The notes beneath the pieces are model-generated. The model did not search any database. It had not been told where the DNA came from and worked only from the letters and a program-made list of their open reading frames with translations. 64,000 bases of DNA from CAWABB01 sp963780165 (GTDB taxonomy: Bacteria; Bacteroidota; Ignavibacteria; UBA10030; UBA6906). Position 1 is the first letter of the stretch; each line of letters starts with the position of its first letter. The DNA lies in NCBI GenBank assembly GCA_963780165.1, contig CAWABB010000001.1, positions 1,364,001-1,428,000 on the forward strand. The letters are read 5' to 3'. Positions 1 through 9,894 of this stretch are shown piece after piece. Made by a program: the position numbers and the translations under genes.

Positions 1-2347
1 GGCCGGTGTACGTGAACGCCGTGTAGCTCAGCCCGAATCCGAAGGGAAACAGCGGCTCGCCGGGCAGGTCGGAGTAGTAATCGAGACGTCCTGTCGGCTT
101 GTGGTTGTAGATCAGCGGCACCTGGCCGACAGCGAGGGGGAACGTGATCGGCAGTCGGCCGGCGGGATTATAGTCGCCGAAGAGCACGTCGGCCACAGCA
201 TTTCCCCCCTCTTCACCGGGGTACCAGACGTCCAGGACGCCGTCCACATCGTCGAGCCAGGGATCCATCGTGATCGCACTGCCGCCCACGAGAACGACAA
301 CCACCGGCTTTCCCGTTGCGGCCACAGCGCGGATCAGTTCCGGTTGGTGGCCGGGTAATCCGAGAAAGGCCCGGTCGAACGATTCACCTTCAATGATTCC
401 GACGGTCACGACCGCCACATCGCTCTTCCGGGCGGCCTGTACGGCCTGGTCGATCCGGGCCTGCCAGCCCTTGTCCACACCGTGATCCCACACAAGCCGG
501 AGGCGTCCGAACCCCGTCGTCTCGCGGTATTCGATCTTCAGCGCGTACGCCCGCCCCTGAACGACATCGAGTTCCCGCATGATCCTGCCGTACGACCGCT
601 TCTCCCACGCGTCGATGACCAGCGCGTCATTCACGAACAGGCGGTATCCATCGTTCCCTTCGAGTCCGATGGCGAGCTTCCCGCTCCTGGGCGCCAGCAA
701 CTCGCCGGTCCAGCGGGCAGAGAACCAATCGCGCGAAATCCCCTGATGCGGGGGGAAGAGCGTCCAGTTGCCCTGCAGCTGCTGGTCCACCCGCTGGAGG
801 TGAGGCCTCCCGGAAAGCTCCGCGTTGTCCCAGAACATGGCGAGCAGTCCATTCACGGCATTTCCGTCGCTCACGCACCGCAGGTACTCCTGCGGGATGA
901 CAACCGCTTCGGGCTCCGCCCGGCTGCACCCTTCCGCGTAGATCACGTTGGCCGGCTTCCCCGCTCTCTCCTGAATCCCCTTGAGGATCGACACAGGGTT
1001 GTTCCCCGGGCCGCTGTACCCCCCGAGCCGCATCTCCGCCGCCTCCGGGCCGATCACTGCGATGGAGGAGATCCCCTTCTTGAGCGGCAGGACACCGTTC
1101 CGGTTCTTCAGCAGTACAATCCCTTCGCGGGCGGCTTCCCGGGCGAGCGCGCGATGGTCGGCGTGGCCGTTCCACTTTGCCGCTTCGTCCGGGTCGGCAT
1201 ACGGTTTGTCAAACAGGCCCAGCTCGAACTTCGCGCGCAGCGCCCGCGTCACCGCATCGTCGACCGCGACAGGGTCGATGTACTGGCTCTCGATCGCCTT
1301 CCTGAAGAAGAGTTCGAAATGGTCGACGCTCGTCTGCAGGACCACGTCCTGGCCGTTCTCGATCGCCTGCTTCATCGATTCTGCGTAGTCCGCCGATGTG
1401 CCATGGAGGTCGTTCATGCCCCCCACGGAGCCGGCGTCCGAAATCACGAACCCCTGGAAGTCCCACTCCGTCTTGAGCTTCTTCCGCAGGAGCCAGTCGT
1501 TGGCGGTGCAGGGGCGACCGTCCAGCGAGTTGTACGACGTCATCACCGAGCGCGCCCCGCCGGCCGCGAAGCACTCCTTGAATGGCGGGAAGTAGGTCTC
1601 CTCCAGCATCCGCTCGTTCCAGTGCGCAGGATAGCTGTCCCTGCCGCCGTCTCCGTGGTTCGCCACAAAGTGCTTCGGCGTCGTGACGATCCCCTGCTTC
1701 TCGAACTCCCTGACGAATGCCACGCCCATCACCGTGGAGAGATACGGGTCCTCGCCGTATGTCTCTTCCACCCTGCCCCACCGCACATCGGTGGCGACAT
1801 TCACGACCGGTGAAAGGATCTGGCGTATGCCCCGCGTGCGGGTTTCCGTGGCGACAGCCTGAAAGACTCTCGATAGCAGCCCCGGGTTCCATGTCGCGGC
1901 CAGGGCGATGGATTGCGGGAACGATGTCGCGCCGCTCCGCACAAGCCCATGCAGTGCCTCGTCGAAAGGGACGATGGGGATGCCAAGCCGGGTTTCCTCC
2001 ACGAAGAAGCGCTGGACCGCGTTGATCTTTTCCGCCGCCGAACGCGCCGTGCCGGATGAGCCGTAGCTCATGAGGTGTTCGGAGACGTTCCCGCTCACGG
2101 CTTTCGTGTCCATCTGCAGACCGAAGATGCCGTGCCGGAATTTCTCCTTCCCCCCATCGAGATCCCCGGGCACCATGAACAACTGCCAGAACTTCTCCTC
2201 CAGCGTCATCCGAGAGAGGAGGTCCTTTACCCGCCGCTCCACCGGGACGTTTGGATCCTTGTACGGCGGCGTCTGATCGCCCTGCCCCGGACAACCGAGA
2301 GCAAGCCCCGCCAGAATGAAGACCAAGAGAGAGCGTATCGCGGCCAT
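1..2347 (-). CDS. Glycoside hydrolase family 3 beta-glycosidase with PA14 insert, lipoprotein (partial)
   Basis: The frame stays open from the ATG at 2347 to the left edge, so 782 codons are seen and the fibronectin-III-like C-terminus is missing. A short hydrophobic leader ends in a lipobox (LALGC, Cys19), which predicts a lipoprotein. The GH3 N-terminal barrel follows (KHFVANH near residue 225), with the nucleophile Asp304 in VISDAGS. The second alpha/beta domain is interrupted by a PA14-type domain (around residues 480-600), and the frame ends at FGFGLSYT, typical of the region before the FnIII domain. GH3 enzymes remove beta-linked glucose, xylose or GlcNAc from non-reducing ends; the exact sugar cannot be told. 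It is the last visible gene of the minus-strand glycan locus, 100 bp after GH38. Confidence 0.88.
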   Translation of the reverse strand, partial: MAAIRSLLVFILAGLALGCPGQGDQTPPYKDPNVPVERRVKDLLSRMTLEEKFWQLFMVPGDLDGGKEKFRHGIFGLQMDTKAVSGNVSEHLMSYGSSGTARSAAEKINAVQRFFVEETRLGIPIVPFDEALHGLVRSGATSFPQSIALAATWNPGLLSRVFQAVATETRTRGIRQILSPVVNVATDVRWGRVEETYGEDPYLSTVMGVAFVREFEKQGIVTTPKHFVANHGDGGRDSYPAHWNERMLEETYFPPFKECFAAGGARSVMTSYNSLDGRPCTANDWLLRKKLKTEWDFQGFVISDAGSVGGMNDLHGTSADYAESMKQAIENGQDVVLQTSVDHFELFFRKAIESQYIDPVAVDDAVTRALRAKFELGLFDKPYADPDEAAKWNGHADHRALAREAAREGIVLLKNRNGVLPLKKGISSIAVIGPEAAEMRLGGYSGPGNNPVSILKGIQERAGKPANVIYAEGCSRAEPEAVVIPQEYLRCVSDGNAVNGLLAMFWDNAELSGRPHLQRVDQQLQGNWTLFPPHQGISRDWFSARWTGELLAPRSGKLAIGLEGNDGYRLFVNDALVIDAWEKRSYGRIMRELDVVQGRAYALKIEYRETTGFGRLRLVWDHGVDKGWQARIDQAVQAARKSDVAVVTVGIIEGESFDRAFLGLPGHQPELIRAVAATGKPVVVVLVGGSAITMDPWLDDVDGVLDVWYPGEEGGNAVADVLFGDYNPAGRLPITFPLAVGQVPLIYNHKPTGRLDYYSDLPGEPLFPFGFGLSYTAFTYTG

Positions 2348-2447
2348 GGGAAGACTCCGAGTATTCTTATGTTACATCACCCCTTGATGCTCACATCATG
2401 GGTGTGCTGCCTGCAACCTGGTATTGAGAACAACATGAAGGATGAGC

Positions 2448-5400
2448 CTACTCCACCCTCACCGTCACGATCCCGTTCGCGGGGATGTCGACCGCGTCCA
2501 CCTTCTTCCCCTTCTCCTCCGCCGGGCTGCTCATGTAGATCGACTTCTGGCCCCCGGTGAACGTCAGCGTTGCCGCTTCAGGGATGCCGCCGGCGTTGAA
2601 CAGGCGAACGATGTATCCGCGCCCCCCCTTTACCGGCTTCAGATACGACACGAGGATACTCCGCGGCACGACCTCGAACAGGGTCGCCGGCTTCGGGACG
2701 CGCGCTTCGACCTGCCGGACGACGAGAGGCTGGCTGCGTTCGATGCCCGCGCGCATCACGTCGACTTGATTGTACTGTCCGTGAGGCAGAATCGAATAGT
2801 GATACGAGCTGACTCCCTCCTGGTCCGCCTTGTAGTTGGTGTGCCAGTAGTTGTTCATGACGTACGATGCCAGCCGGGGAGAAGAGGCTGCCGACGTCTT
2901 CCAGTAGGGATTCCGCGGAGACGGAAGCTCGCTGTTCAGATCTCCCACCTCGACCAGCGGAGCTTCAGACACTGCCAGCGTCACGCCGTAGTCCTGATTG
3001 GACACGTCCGCCCATCGCTGGGCGGAGAAGTAGTCCTTGCAGGACCCGGGCAGCTGGTCGGCCTCCGGACGAATCACGGCGAACCCGAGGTCGATGCGGG
3101 TCACGGCTTCGGGAACCGCGAACGGGAATCCGAAATGCACGCTCTCTTTGGTCCTGACCATCTTCTTGTCGATCGTGTTGATCACGTCCACCCTCCCCGC
3201 CCCGCTGACCATGCGGATCTCGCGCGTCAGGCTGTTGCAGCCGGGGGCGTCTGATGTCACGACAAAGGACGCGACGAGCGGTCCATGTTCTTTCACGGTG
3301 ATGGACGGCTTCCCGTTCCGCACGGCCTCACGGGCGTCGAGCCCGGCCATATAGAGATACTCATTCAACCCGCCGCCCTGAGAGGTGTCGACATATTCGA
3401 TTGCAGGAAAGAGCGTTCTGAACCGGGTGATCGCCCCGGTCGTACCATTCACCACCACTTCAATATTGGCGTCGCGCAGCGTCGTCTCGCCGATCCGGAG
3501 GTTGCTCGCGAACGCTGACGCCCCCGCATGAATCGTGTAGCGCTTCGCTCCCAGGGCCGGAACGTCGAGAGCGAGAAACGTCAGATCCCCGTTTGACAGT
3601 CGCTGGCTCGGGATTGCGGTCCCTTTCTCATCGCGCACCACGTCGCCGATCGTGCTTCCCGCCCGCGGAATGACAACGAGGTCGGTGCGGTTCCACGAGT
3701 TCGTGTTGATGACATCAAAAGTGCTGGACACAGGCCCGGGGGAGGGGACGGCGAGAATCGCCTCGCGCAGCTCCGTGGAAGCCCTGGCGCCATCCATCGC
3801 AAACTGTCGCTTGATGTCCCATTGCTTCATCTGGAAGGAGCTGTCCGGATCGTTGATGCTGTTGTGCGCCCCCCACGTGTGCTCGTCAAAAAGAATGACC
3901 CGCTTCCAGGCGTCATAGAACTTCGCCTCATCGTACGTCGCGGGGGCGATCAGCGCCGAGAGCGCTTCGGTCTGCACGAGCTGCTCCGCGGACGTACGGT
4001 TTACGCCAAGCTCGTATGCCGTCGAAGCGGCACCGTCTTCCCAGTACGGCGTGAAATCGCCTGTGACCGCGGGAAGGACATCGCCGTATTTCCGCTCAAA
4101 CTCGCTGAAGAGCTGTTCGGCCGTCGCAATGACAATCTTCGGTGAGACGAACTTCGCATTCCAGTCTTTCACGTACTGCGGCAGGTCAGGATCGACGGTG
4201 CCGTTGTCCCCGCCGATCGTATGCCTCATCTGAATCATGTCGTACGGGTAGGCGATGGCGTCGAGCCATTCGAAGTACCGAAAAAAGCTCCGGAGGAAGC
4301 TGATCCGGCTCGCGTTACCCGATGCCACCCCGGCGAAGAACGAGCCGTATCCGAAGCCTGTGACCCAGTACAGGACGCGCTCAGTGCCCGACGGCGACAC
4401 CCAGTAGAACGGCCGGTCCGCCCACGCCCTGTTGGTGTGACCGGTTCTGTCGCCGCCGAGGTACGTCCCGTTCGGACCGCTGGAGAAGTACGTGATCCCG
4501 GCCTGTGCAACCGCGGGGACCATATTCCAGTTCATCCCCGGGACGTCGGACATCATCGCCGTCGTCAGGCTCAATCCGTACTTCTCTTTGAGAGACCGGG
4601 AGTATCCCGAAAGCCGGAAGAACTCCTCCGGCCTCATGATGCCCGTCAGATTGTTCGAGAACAGCGCCTGAAGGCTTATGCTGCCGCCTTTGACCGCCGC
4701 AATGAACTCCTTCCGCTCGGCCTCCGTGGCATTCGCCATGAACGTTTCGACGGCCCAGGACACTTCCGTGTTCCACTTGAAGCGCGCCTCGGCAGGATAC
4801 GATGCGGTCTTCTTGATCAACCCCAGCGCATCGTAGATATTCTTCACATGCTTCTTCAGGACTTCCGTCTGGATGTCCGTGTACCCGATATCATTGTGTG
4901 CGTGCGGGAGCAGATAAATGGTCCGCTTCATCACCGGCTTCACCGTCGCCGTGACACGCTCGGGGACGGCGCCGTCGACAGACACGCTGACCGCGATCTC
5001 CCTCGGGGCCTGCACAGCAGGGAGCTGGATGTCGAAGGTGTTGGGGCCATTCACCAGGTCCATCCGTTTCTCTTGTCCGCCGTCCACGGACACCACGGCC
5101 TGCCCCTTCTCCTTTGCGTGTGTGATGGCCACGCAGACCGTCTGTTCGAGCCCGGTGCCGCCTTTGACGAGATACGGGAGCGGGAGGACTTCGATCGTGG
5201 CGTCCCGCAGGTCGTAGGCGAATGTCATGAACCAGTCGCTCGAGTTTGCCTTCTCGCCGACAACCCGTAGCCGCAGCGGCTCTCCCTTCGTCACGCGCGC
5301 GAGAGGCACCTTGAGCGACATATACCCGTTGGCATCCCCTGCCGCATCCGGTTTCACGAGCCGGAAGCTCAGTTGCGAGCCGTCCGGCGCCGTCTCGGTC

Positions 5401-5825
5401 CAATGCTGAGGATTGACCCCTTTCTGGGACTTGATGTCGAACATCTTCCCGTCGTTGATGAAGAACGCAAACGTCCTGTTGGCCGCACTCGTCACCGTCG
5501 AATAGCTCACGATCCATGTGAACTCGACATACTGGCCGGCAGCATTCTTGGGCACAGCCTCCGTTTCCCACTCGATACTCATGTCCCCCGTAGTGCACCT
5601 GGTGAGGAGCGCAGCGGATGCCAGGGGGTTGAAGCACATGTAGTCCAGACGATCGCCGGCAATCGTCCTGACGTATCCCTTCAGGGGTACGATGCCTCCG
5701 TCCTGAGCGAGCGGCGCCAGGGCAGCGGCGTGCTGAGCTGCCACGGCGGAGATCGCGACGATACATCCGGCCGTGATCACAGTGGCCACTGCGTTTGATA
5801 TCGTATGGGACAGGGTTCTGTTCAT
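2448..5825 (-). CDS. Secreted glycoside hydrolase family 38 alpha-mannosidase
   Basis: This 1125-residue protein begins with a hydrophobic signal segment ending near an AQHAAA stretch. After a beta-rich N-terminal region comes the GH38 catalytic domain, opened by HAHNDIGYTD near residue 320 (the His-x-His/Asp zinc site). A downstream MMSDVPGMNW segment probably carries the nucleophile Asp, and C-terminal beta-sandwich domains follow. The ATG at 5825 overlaps the preceding gene by ATGA, which fixes this start; the longer upstream extension is not needed. GH38 enzymes remove alpha-linked mannose. With a signal peptide it should act in the periplasm or at the surface on N-glycan or mannan branches, upstream of the intracellular GH125 and GH130 encoded in the same locus. 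Confidence 0.88.
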   Translation of the reverse strand: MNRTLSHTISNAVATVITAGCIVAISAVAAQHAAALAPLAQDGGIVPLKGYVRTIAGDRLDYMCFNPLASAALLTRCTTGDMSIEWETEAVPKNAAGQYVEFTWIVSYSTVTSAANRTFAFFINDGKMFDIKSQKGVNPQHWTETAPDGSQLSFRLVKPDAAGDANGYMSLKVPLARVTKGEPLRLRVVGEKANSSDWFMTFAYDLRDATIEVLPLPYLVKGGTGLEQTVCVAITHAKEKGQAVVSVDGGQEKRMDLVNGPNTFDIQLPAVQAPREIAVSVSVDGAVPERVTATVKPVMKRTIYLLPHAHNDIGYTDIQTEVLKKHVKNIYDALGLIKKTASYPAEARFKWNTEVSWAVETFMANATEAERKEFIAAVKGGSISLQALFSNNLTGIMRPEEFFRLSGYSRSLKEKYGLSLTTAMMSDVPGMNWNMVPAVAQAGITYFSSGPNGTYLGGDRTGHTNRAWADRPFYWVSPSGTERVLYWVTGFGYGSFFAGVASGNASRISFLRSFFRYFEWLDAIAYPYDMIQMRHTIGGDNGTVDPDLPQYVKDWNAKFVSPKIVIATAEQLFSEFERKYGDVLPAVTGDFTPYWEDGAASTAYELGVNRTSAEQLVQTEALSALIAPATYDEAKFYDAWKRVILFDEHTWGAHNSINDPDSSFQMKQWDIKRQFAMDGARASTELREAILAVPSPGPVSSTFDVINTNSWNRTDLVVIPRAGSTIGDVVRDEKGTAIPSQRLSNGDLTFLALDVPALGAKRYTIHAGASAFASNLRIGETTLRDANIEVVVNGTTGAITRFRTLFPAIEYVDTSQGGGLNEYLYMAGLDAREAVRNGKPSITVKEHGPLVASFVVTSDAPGCNSLTREIRMVSGAGRVDVINTIDKKMVRTKESVHFGFPFAVPEAVTRIDLGFAVIRPEADQLPGSCKDYFSAQRWADVSNQDYGVTLAVSEAPLVEVGDLNSELPSPRNPYWKTSAASSPRLASYVMNNYWHTNYKADQEGVSSYHYSILPHGQYNQVDVMRAGIERSQPLVVRQVEARVPKPATLFEVVPRSILVSYLKPVKGGRGYIVRLFNAGGIPEAATLTFTGGQKSIYMSSPAEEKGKKVDAVDIPANGIVTVRVE

Positions 5826-8182
5826 GGTGTGCTCTTCACTGGATGAGGGGAATCCGGCGGCACGATGTCCTTGCGTCTCCTGGAGGGCGTTACGGTGTAC
5901 GCTTCCAGGGTGCCGTTGCGATATCTGCCTTCGATCGTCGTGCTGTATGGCGCGTGCAGCTTGAACTCGACGTTCCATTCCTTCGGCCACGCGGGCATGA
6001 GATGGATGGCTTTGCCGTCCGTTTGCAACACCATCGCCTGCAGCGTTTTCAGCAGGACGCTCCCGTGGTCCTGGTCTGGGATCCAATCGTAGTTGGGGCC
6101 CCAGAACGCCGGGAATCTGGAGTCAACATGCTTGTTCCGCGCGCGTCCCACGATATAGTCACGGACGGTGTCGGCCAGGCCGAGATACGCAGCGAAGATA
6201 TCGTCCTGCCGCCAGCCCGAGTTGCCCCGGTCCGGCCGCTGCCGGAACGCATGGAGTGCGAACTCCATGCCGGGCTTGTTGAAGCCAAAGAGCCGGAACG
6301 GGAAGACCGCATACAGCTCGGGGTTCTCGATGTTCATCTTGTTCGCAAACGCCGCGGCCGGCGCAAGCATCGTCGTCCCGTCGACCGTGTGGACCGGAGG
6401 ATCGGGCACCTTCTTCTTCAATCGGGACCAGAGCGCCCGCTGTTCGGCGGTCGCGCTCTTCTCGGGCAGCGAGGCGAGCCGGTCCACCACGGCGTGCAAG
6501 CCCGCTATCTCAGGCATCGGGTTGGTGCAATCCCACCATGTCTCCGCGGCCTGCGACGGATGCATCACCATCTTGCCGTTCCCGTCGAGGGGGTAATGCT
6601 GGTCGAAGAACGTCAGGATCTCGTGTGCGGCGGGGAGCGCCGTCTCCCGAAGGAACTGCTGGTCGAGCGTGTGCTCGTAGTAGTCCATCATCAACCAGAC
6701 GAGCTCGAGGCCCGATACCCACTCCCATTTGTGCCAGCGGCTCTCCTGCTCCTTGTCCGTCCGCTGCTCGAACGGTGTCCAGCCGTACGTTTCGCTGAAC
6801 AGGTCCCCCCAGAAATATATGCATTCGGGGATGAACACCCCCCCATGGTTCATGTAGAGGCGGGTCCGGTACCGTAACAGCGGCATGAGGTCCCTGGCGT
6901 ACATCCGGAACAGCGGCTCCATCAGGTCGTAATCACCTGCGGCGGGCATGGTATAGTAGGGAAGGCGCGTGTTCTGCCACCAGTAGCCGGGACCCCACTG
7001 GCGATAGTCGGCATCCCCGGGACGGTCGCGATACGGAACGGTCAGGAGAGAGCCGTTGAACTTGATCGGATACCGCCCCCGGCCGGCGCACGCGTTGACG
7101 AATCGCTGCAGGGCATATGCCCGGCTGACCACGAATGCGTCGTCTTCCGTCGGCCGGCCGTCCGGCCCGGTCAGCGTCTTGCCGCTCGCCGACGTTCCAC
7201 CCGAAGCGGTTCCCCCGGTGGTCACATGAATCCAACTGCGATTCCAGAACTTCTCCCACCACAGTTCGTGCGCCGGGCGCACGATCGTCAGCGGCAGCGA
7301 CTCGTCCGCCGCTATCACCTCATCCACGGCCTTGAGCCATTCCCCGGGGCTGGCGGGATGCTTCGTGACGACATACACGTTGATGAGAAGGCGCGAGGAA
7401 GCGGGGGATCGCAGCCGGAGACTGTCGACGGCCACAGCATTCTGCACAGCAATGACAGCGCCAAATGTCCGATGGAGCAGCGGATCGGGGCGCGTGAAAC
7501 CCTTCAGCCCCTGAACTGTCGCGGTCAGCTCCGGTCCGACCGATGCCACGTTGTGATGGAACCAACCAATGCGACCTTTCCGGGGTGCGAGCACCGAATC
7601 CGGCTCCACGGTCGCAGTGACCTGCTTGCCGTCTTCGTCCTTGCGGCCGAACATGACATCGCTTACCTCGAGGGATGGCAGCACGTACCGGCTTGATCTC
7701 CAGAGCTCGATCGAGGCGGCGGCCCGGGTCGGCCCCTTGCCGTCGACCTCCACCCGTATGACGGGACGGTTGGCGTCGACCCATGCACGCACGGCCACCG
7801 CATGCTCTCCTTCGCCGTACCGCACATGAAGGGTGGCAGTCGACAGGTCAAGCTTCTGCTCGAACCCCCGCAGAGGTGTTGACGGACGGGGGTCGAGCGA
7901 GATCCGCACACGGCCGACCTTCAGCAATCGTCCGTTCTCGTCCCAGCTGTCCGATTTTCCGATGTAGAAGAGGAGGTCGCCGGACCCTTCAACCCAGGCG
8001 TTGAGGGTGATGTCGCCGTTACCGAGAGGCATCGACCCGGTGTGATCCGCACCCGGCGTTGTCCACGCCACGTTGTAGCGCGACGGATCTCCGCCTCCCC
8101 CCTCCGCCTGGCCGGCCGCGTAGCCGGGGGCAGGATGCGCAATCAGTAACAAAGCGGGGAGCAGAAGCAGAGAGTTCTTCAT
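5822..8182 (-). CDS. DUF5703-domain, GH95-like glycoside hydrolase (putative alpha-fucosidase-type)
   Basis: A 786-residue secreted protein with an obvious signal peptide (MKNSLLLLPALLLIAHPAPGYA). The N-terminal part (WTTPGADHTGSMPLGNGD) looks like the DUF5703 beta-sandwich that precedes GH95-like (alpha/alpha)6 barrels. The barrel region includes GPGYWWQNTRLPYY, and the tail ends in a small beta domain (FKLHAPYSTTIEGRY). GH95 proper are inverting alpha-L-fucosidases or galactosidases; this protein is related in layout, but I cannot confirm the catalytic pair. It lies 149 bp after a GH29 fucosidase and overlaps GH38 by ATGA, so a role in removing alpha-linked fucose or a similar cap is plausible. 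Confidence 0.65.
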   Translation of the reverse strand: MKNSLLLLPALLLIAHPAPGYAAGQAEGGGGDPSRYNVAWTTPGADHTGSMPLGNGDITLNAWVEGSGDLLFYIGKSDSWDENGRLLKVGRVRISLDPRPSTPLRGFEQKLDLSTATLHVRYGEGEHAVAVRAWVDANRPVIRVEVDGKGPTRAAASIELWRSSRYVLPSLEVSDVMFGRKDEDGKQVTATVEPDSVLAPRKGRIGWFHHNVASVGPELTATVQGLKGFTRPDPLLHRTFGAVIAVQNAVAVDSLRLRSPASSRLLINVYVVTKHPASPGEWLKAVDEVIAADESLPLTIVRPAHELWWEKFWNRSWIHVTTGGTASGGTSASGKTLTGPDGRPTEDDAFVVSRAYALQRFVNACAGRGRYPIKFNGSLLTVPYRDRPGDADYRQWGPGYWWQNTRLPYYTMPAAGDYDLMEPLFRMYARDLMPLLRYRTRLYMNHGGVFIPECIYFWGDLFSETYGWTPFEQRTDKEQESRWHKWEWVSGLELVWLMMDYYEHTLDQQFLRETALPAAHEILTFFDQHYPLDGNGKMVMHPSQAAETWWDCTNPMPEIAGLHAVVDRLASLPEKSATAEQRALWSRLKKKVPDPPVHTVDGTTMLAPAAAFANKMNIENPELYAVFPFRLFGFNKPGMEFALHAFRQRPDRGNSGWRQDDIFAAYLGLADTVRDYIVGRARNKHVDSRFPAFWGPNYDWIPDQDHGSVLLKTLQAMVLQTDGKAIHLMPAWPKEWNVEFKLHAPYSTTIEGRYRNGTLEAYTVTPSRRRKDIVPPDSPHPVKSTP

Positions 8183-8331
8183 CGTGTCATCGGACCTTTC
8201 ATCATGACGTGCATATCAGAGGGCGTACCTGCGCAGGATGTCCCGTTGCCCCGCGCGGAGTTCTGATGCAGGGGGCGACTGGTGGCCGTACTTCCCGACA
8301 CCCGATCGCAACGTACACTACGGCATGCCCG

Positions 8332-9648
8332 CTATTTCTCGTTGTCGCGATACAGGTCCACCGGCCCATCGAGCCTGACGGCGAGTACCGTCACCTGCGG
8401 ATCAAGAATTTTTTCCGGGACATCGATGTAGACCAAACCCGGGATCTGGCTCCACCACGCCTTCATCATGATCTTCGTGTTCAGCTTTGTGCCGTTGCCG
8501 ACAACCCACACGCTATGGATCTTGTTCTTCAGCCCCTTGATGAGCACAGGCCCCACGGGCCTGTCAACGAGATACAGGTAGAGTATCGAGCGATCCTTCG
8601 ACAGTGCGGTCGGCCCGTAGAAGTTGTCCTTCGGGATGCCGGCCGCGGTCCCGTAGATCGCGTCCTCGTGCTTGCCCGTCCATCTCCCCAGTTCGCGCAG
8701 AATGTTCACCTGTTCCGGCGCGATGGTCCCGTCTTCCTTTGGCCCGATATCCAGCAACAGGTTCCCCCCCATGCTGATGCAGTCTACGAAGATCCTGATG
8801 ATCTGGTTCGGCGTCTTGTAGTTCGTGTCGTTCCCCTGGTAGCCCCATGAATCGTTCATGGTCATGCACAGCTCCCACCAGCGGCCCTTCGGTCGTGTAA
8901 TCGGCACTCCCTGCTCGGGCGTGTCATAGTCTCCATATCCGTTGATGCGGGAATTGACGATGACGTTGGGAAGCCACCGCGAGATCATCTCCCGCGTCTC
9001 TTTCGCCTTCCATTCCTCGGCCGAGTAGTCCCAATCGCCGTCAAACCAGAGCAGGTCGGGGCGGAATTGCGTCGACACTTCCTCGATCTGCGCCCGCTGG
9101 AACTTCAAGAACCGATCCCACCGCACCGGGTCCTTGTCATATCGTTGTTCGGTCCTTGTGAAATGGGGGTAGTCGGGGTGGGACCAATCCAGGTGCGAGA
9201 AATAGAGGCCGACCTTCAGCCCCTGTTTGCGGATCGCGTCGCAGTAGGGCGTTACGAGATCGCGGGCTGCGGGCGTCTTCTTCACCACGCTCAGGTCGTT
9301 CTGCTTCGTGTCCCAGAGCGCCACACCGTCGTGGTGCTTCGTGGACATCACCGCATACCGGGCTCCGCTTTCCTTGATCAATCTGGCCCAGGCGGCGGGA
9401 TCGTACTTCGAAGCCGTAAACCCTCCAAGCTGCTTCATGTAGTCGTCGTACGTGATGTAGCCGTTATAGAACGACCAGGATTCGTCGATGCCGTTGACGG
9501 CATAGATGCCCCAGTGGATGAAAATGCCGAGCTTCGCGTCGGCAAACCACTGCATGCGTTTCTCTTTCACTGAATCGGGTTCCTGGGCGGCTGCCGCGCC
9601 GCACAGGATGGTAACAAGAGAAAGGAAGAGAATGGCCCGTCTTTTCAT
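8332..9648 (-). CDS. Alpha-L-fucosidase, GH29
   Basis: A compact 438-residue exported GH29 enzyme. The start at 9648 is preceded by an AGGAG ribosome site and followed by a signal peptide (MKRRAILFLSLVTILCGAAAAQ). GH29 hallmarks are FIHWG (residues 43-47), TKHHDG (103-108) and the nucleophile motif WFDG with Asp203. It removes alpha-1,2/3/4/6-linked L-fucose by a retaining mechanism. Unlike the second GH29 in this window (22716-24950) it has no appended CHB or F5/8-type module. It follows the PTS operon after a 246-bp gap with candidate regulatory repeats and probably begins a sub-operon GH29, GH95-like, GH38, GH3. Confidence 0.92.
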   Translation of the reverse strand: MKRRAILFLSLVTILCGAAAAQEPDSVKEKRMQWFADAKLGIFIHWGIYAVNGIDESWSFYNGYITYDDYMKQLGGFTASKYDPAAWARLIKESGARYAVMSTKHHDGVALWDTKQNDLSVVKKTPAARDLVTPYCDAIRKQGLKVGLYFSHLDWSHPDYPHFTRTEQRYDKDPVRWDRFLKFQRAQIEEVSTQFRPDLLWFDGDWDYSAEEWKAKETREMISRWLPNVIVNSRINGYGDYDTPEQGVPITRPKGRWWELCMTMNDSWGYQGNDTNYKTPNQIIRIFVDCISMGGNLLLDIGPKEDGTIAPEQVNILRELGRWTGKHEDAIYGTAAGIPKDNFYGPTALSKDRSILYLYLVDRPVGPVLIKGLKNKIHSVWVVGNGTKLNTKIMMKAWWSQIPGLVYIDVPEKILDPQVTVLAVRLDGPVDLYRDNEK

Positions 9649-9694
9649 GTCCGGCTCCTGAGCAGATATGTCATCGTTGTGCCCTCGATACACA

Positions 9695-9750
9695 TTGACC
9701 GGCGTGTCAAGCGGATGGTGATTGATTCGTGAAATTCATTCGTGGAATTC
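9695..9750. promoter_or_regulatory. Palindrome and 13-bp tandem repeat upstream of the GH29 gene
   Basis: Two repeats sit in the gap before the fucosidase gene. One is a TTGAC-N6-GTCAA inverted repeat (9695-9710). The other is a 13-bp tandem duplication, ATTCGTGAAATTC then ATTCGTGGAATTC (9725-9750). Their placement is right for a regulator site, but no clean -35/-10 pair with a 17-bp spacer is seen. The rest of the gap (9751-9894) shows nothing convincing. Confidence 0.3.
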
Positions 9751-9894
9751 ATTTGTCTCGTATGAAACGGGGGCGCCCACCTGGCTCGAGGCGAAGGTCA
9801 CGCGGCAATCCGACGGTACGTTCGCAGGCACAACAGGCCAGCCTCCGAAGGGCATGCCGTGGTCGTACGAAACAATCTCCTGGAAACAGTGTCA

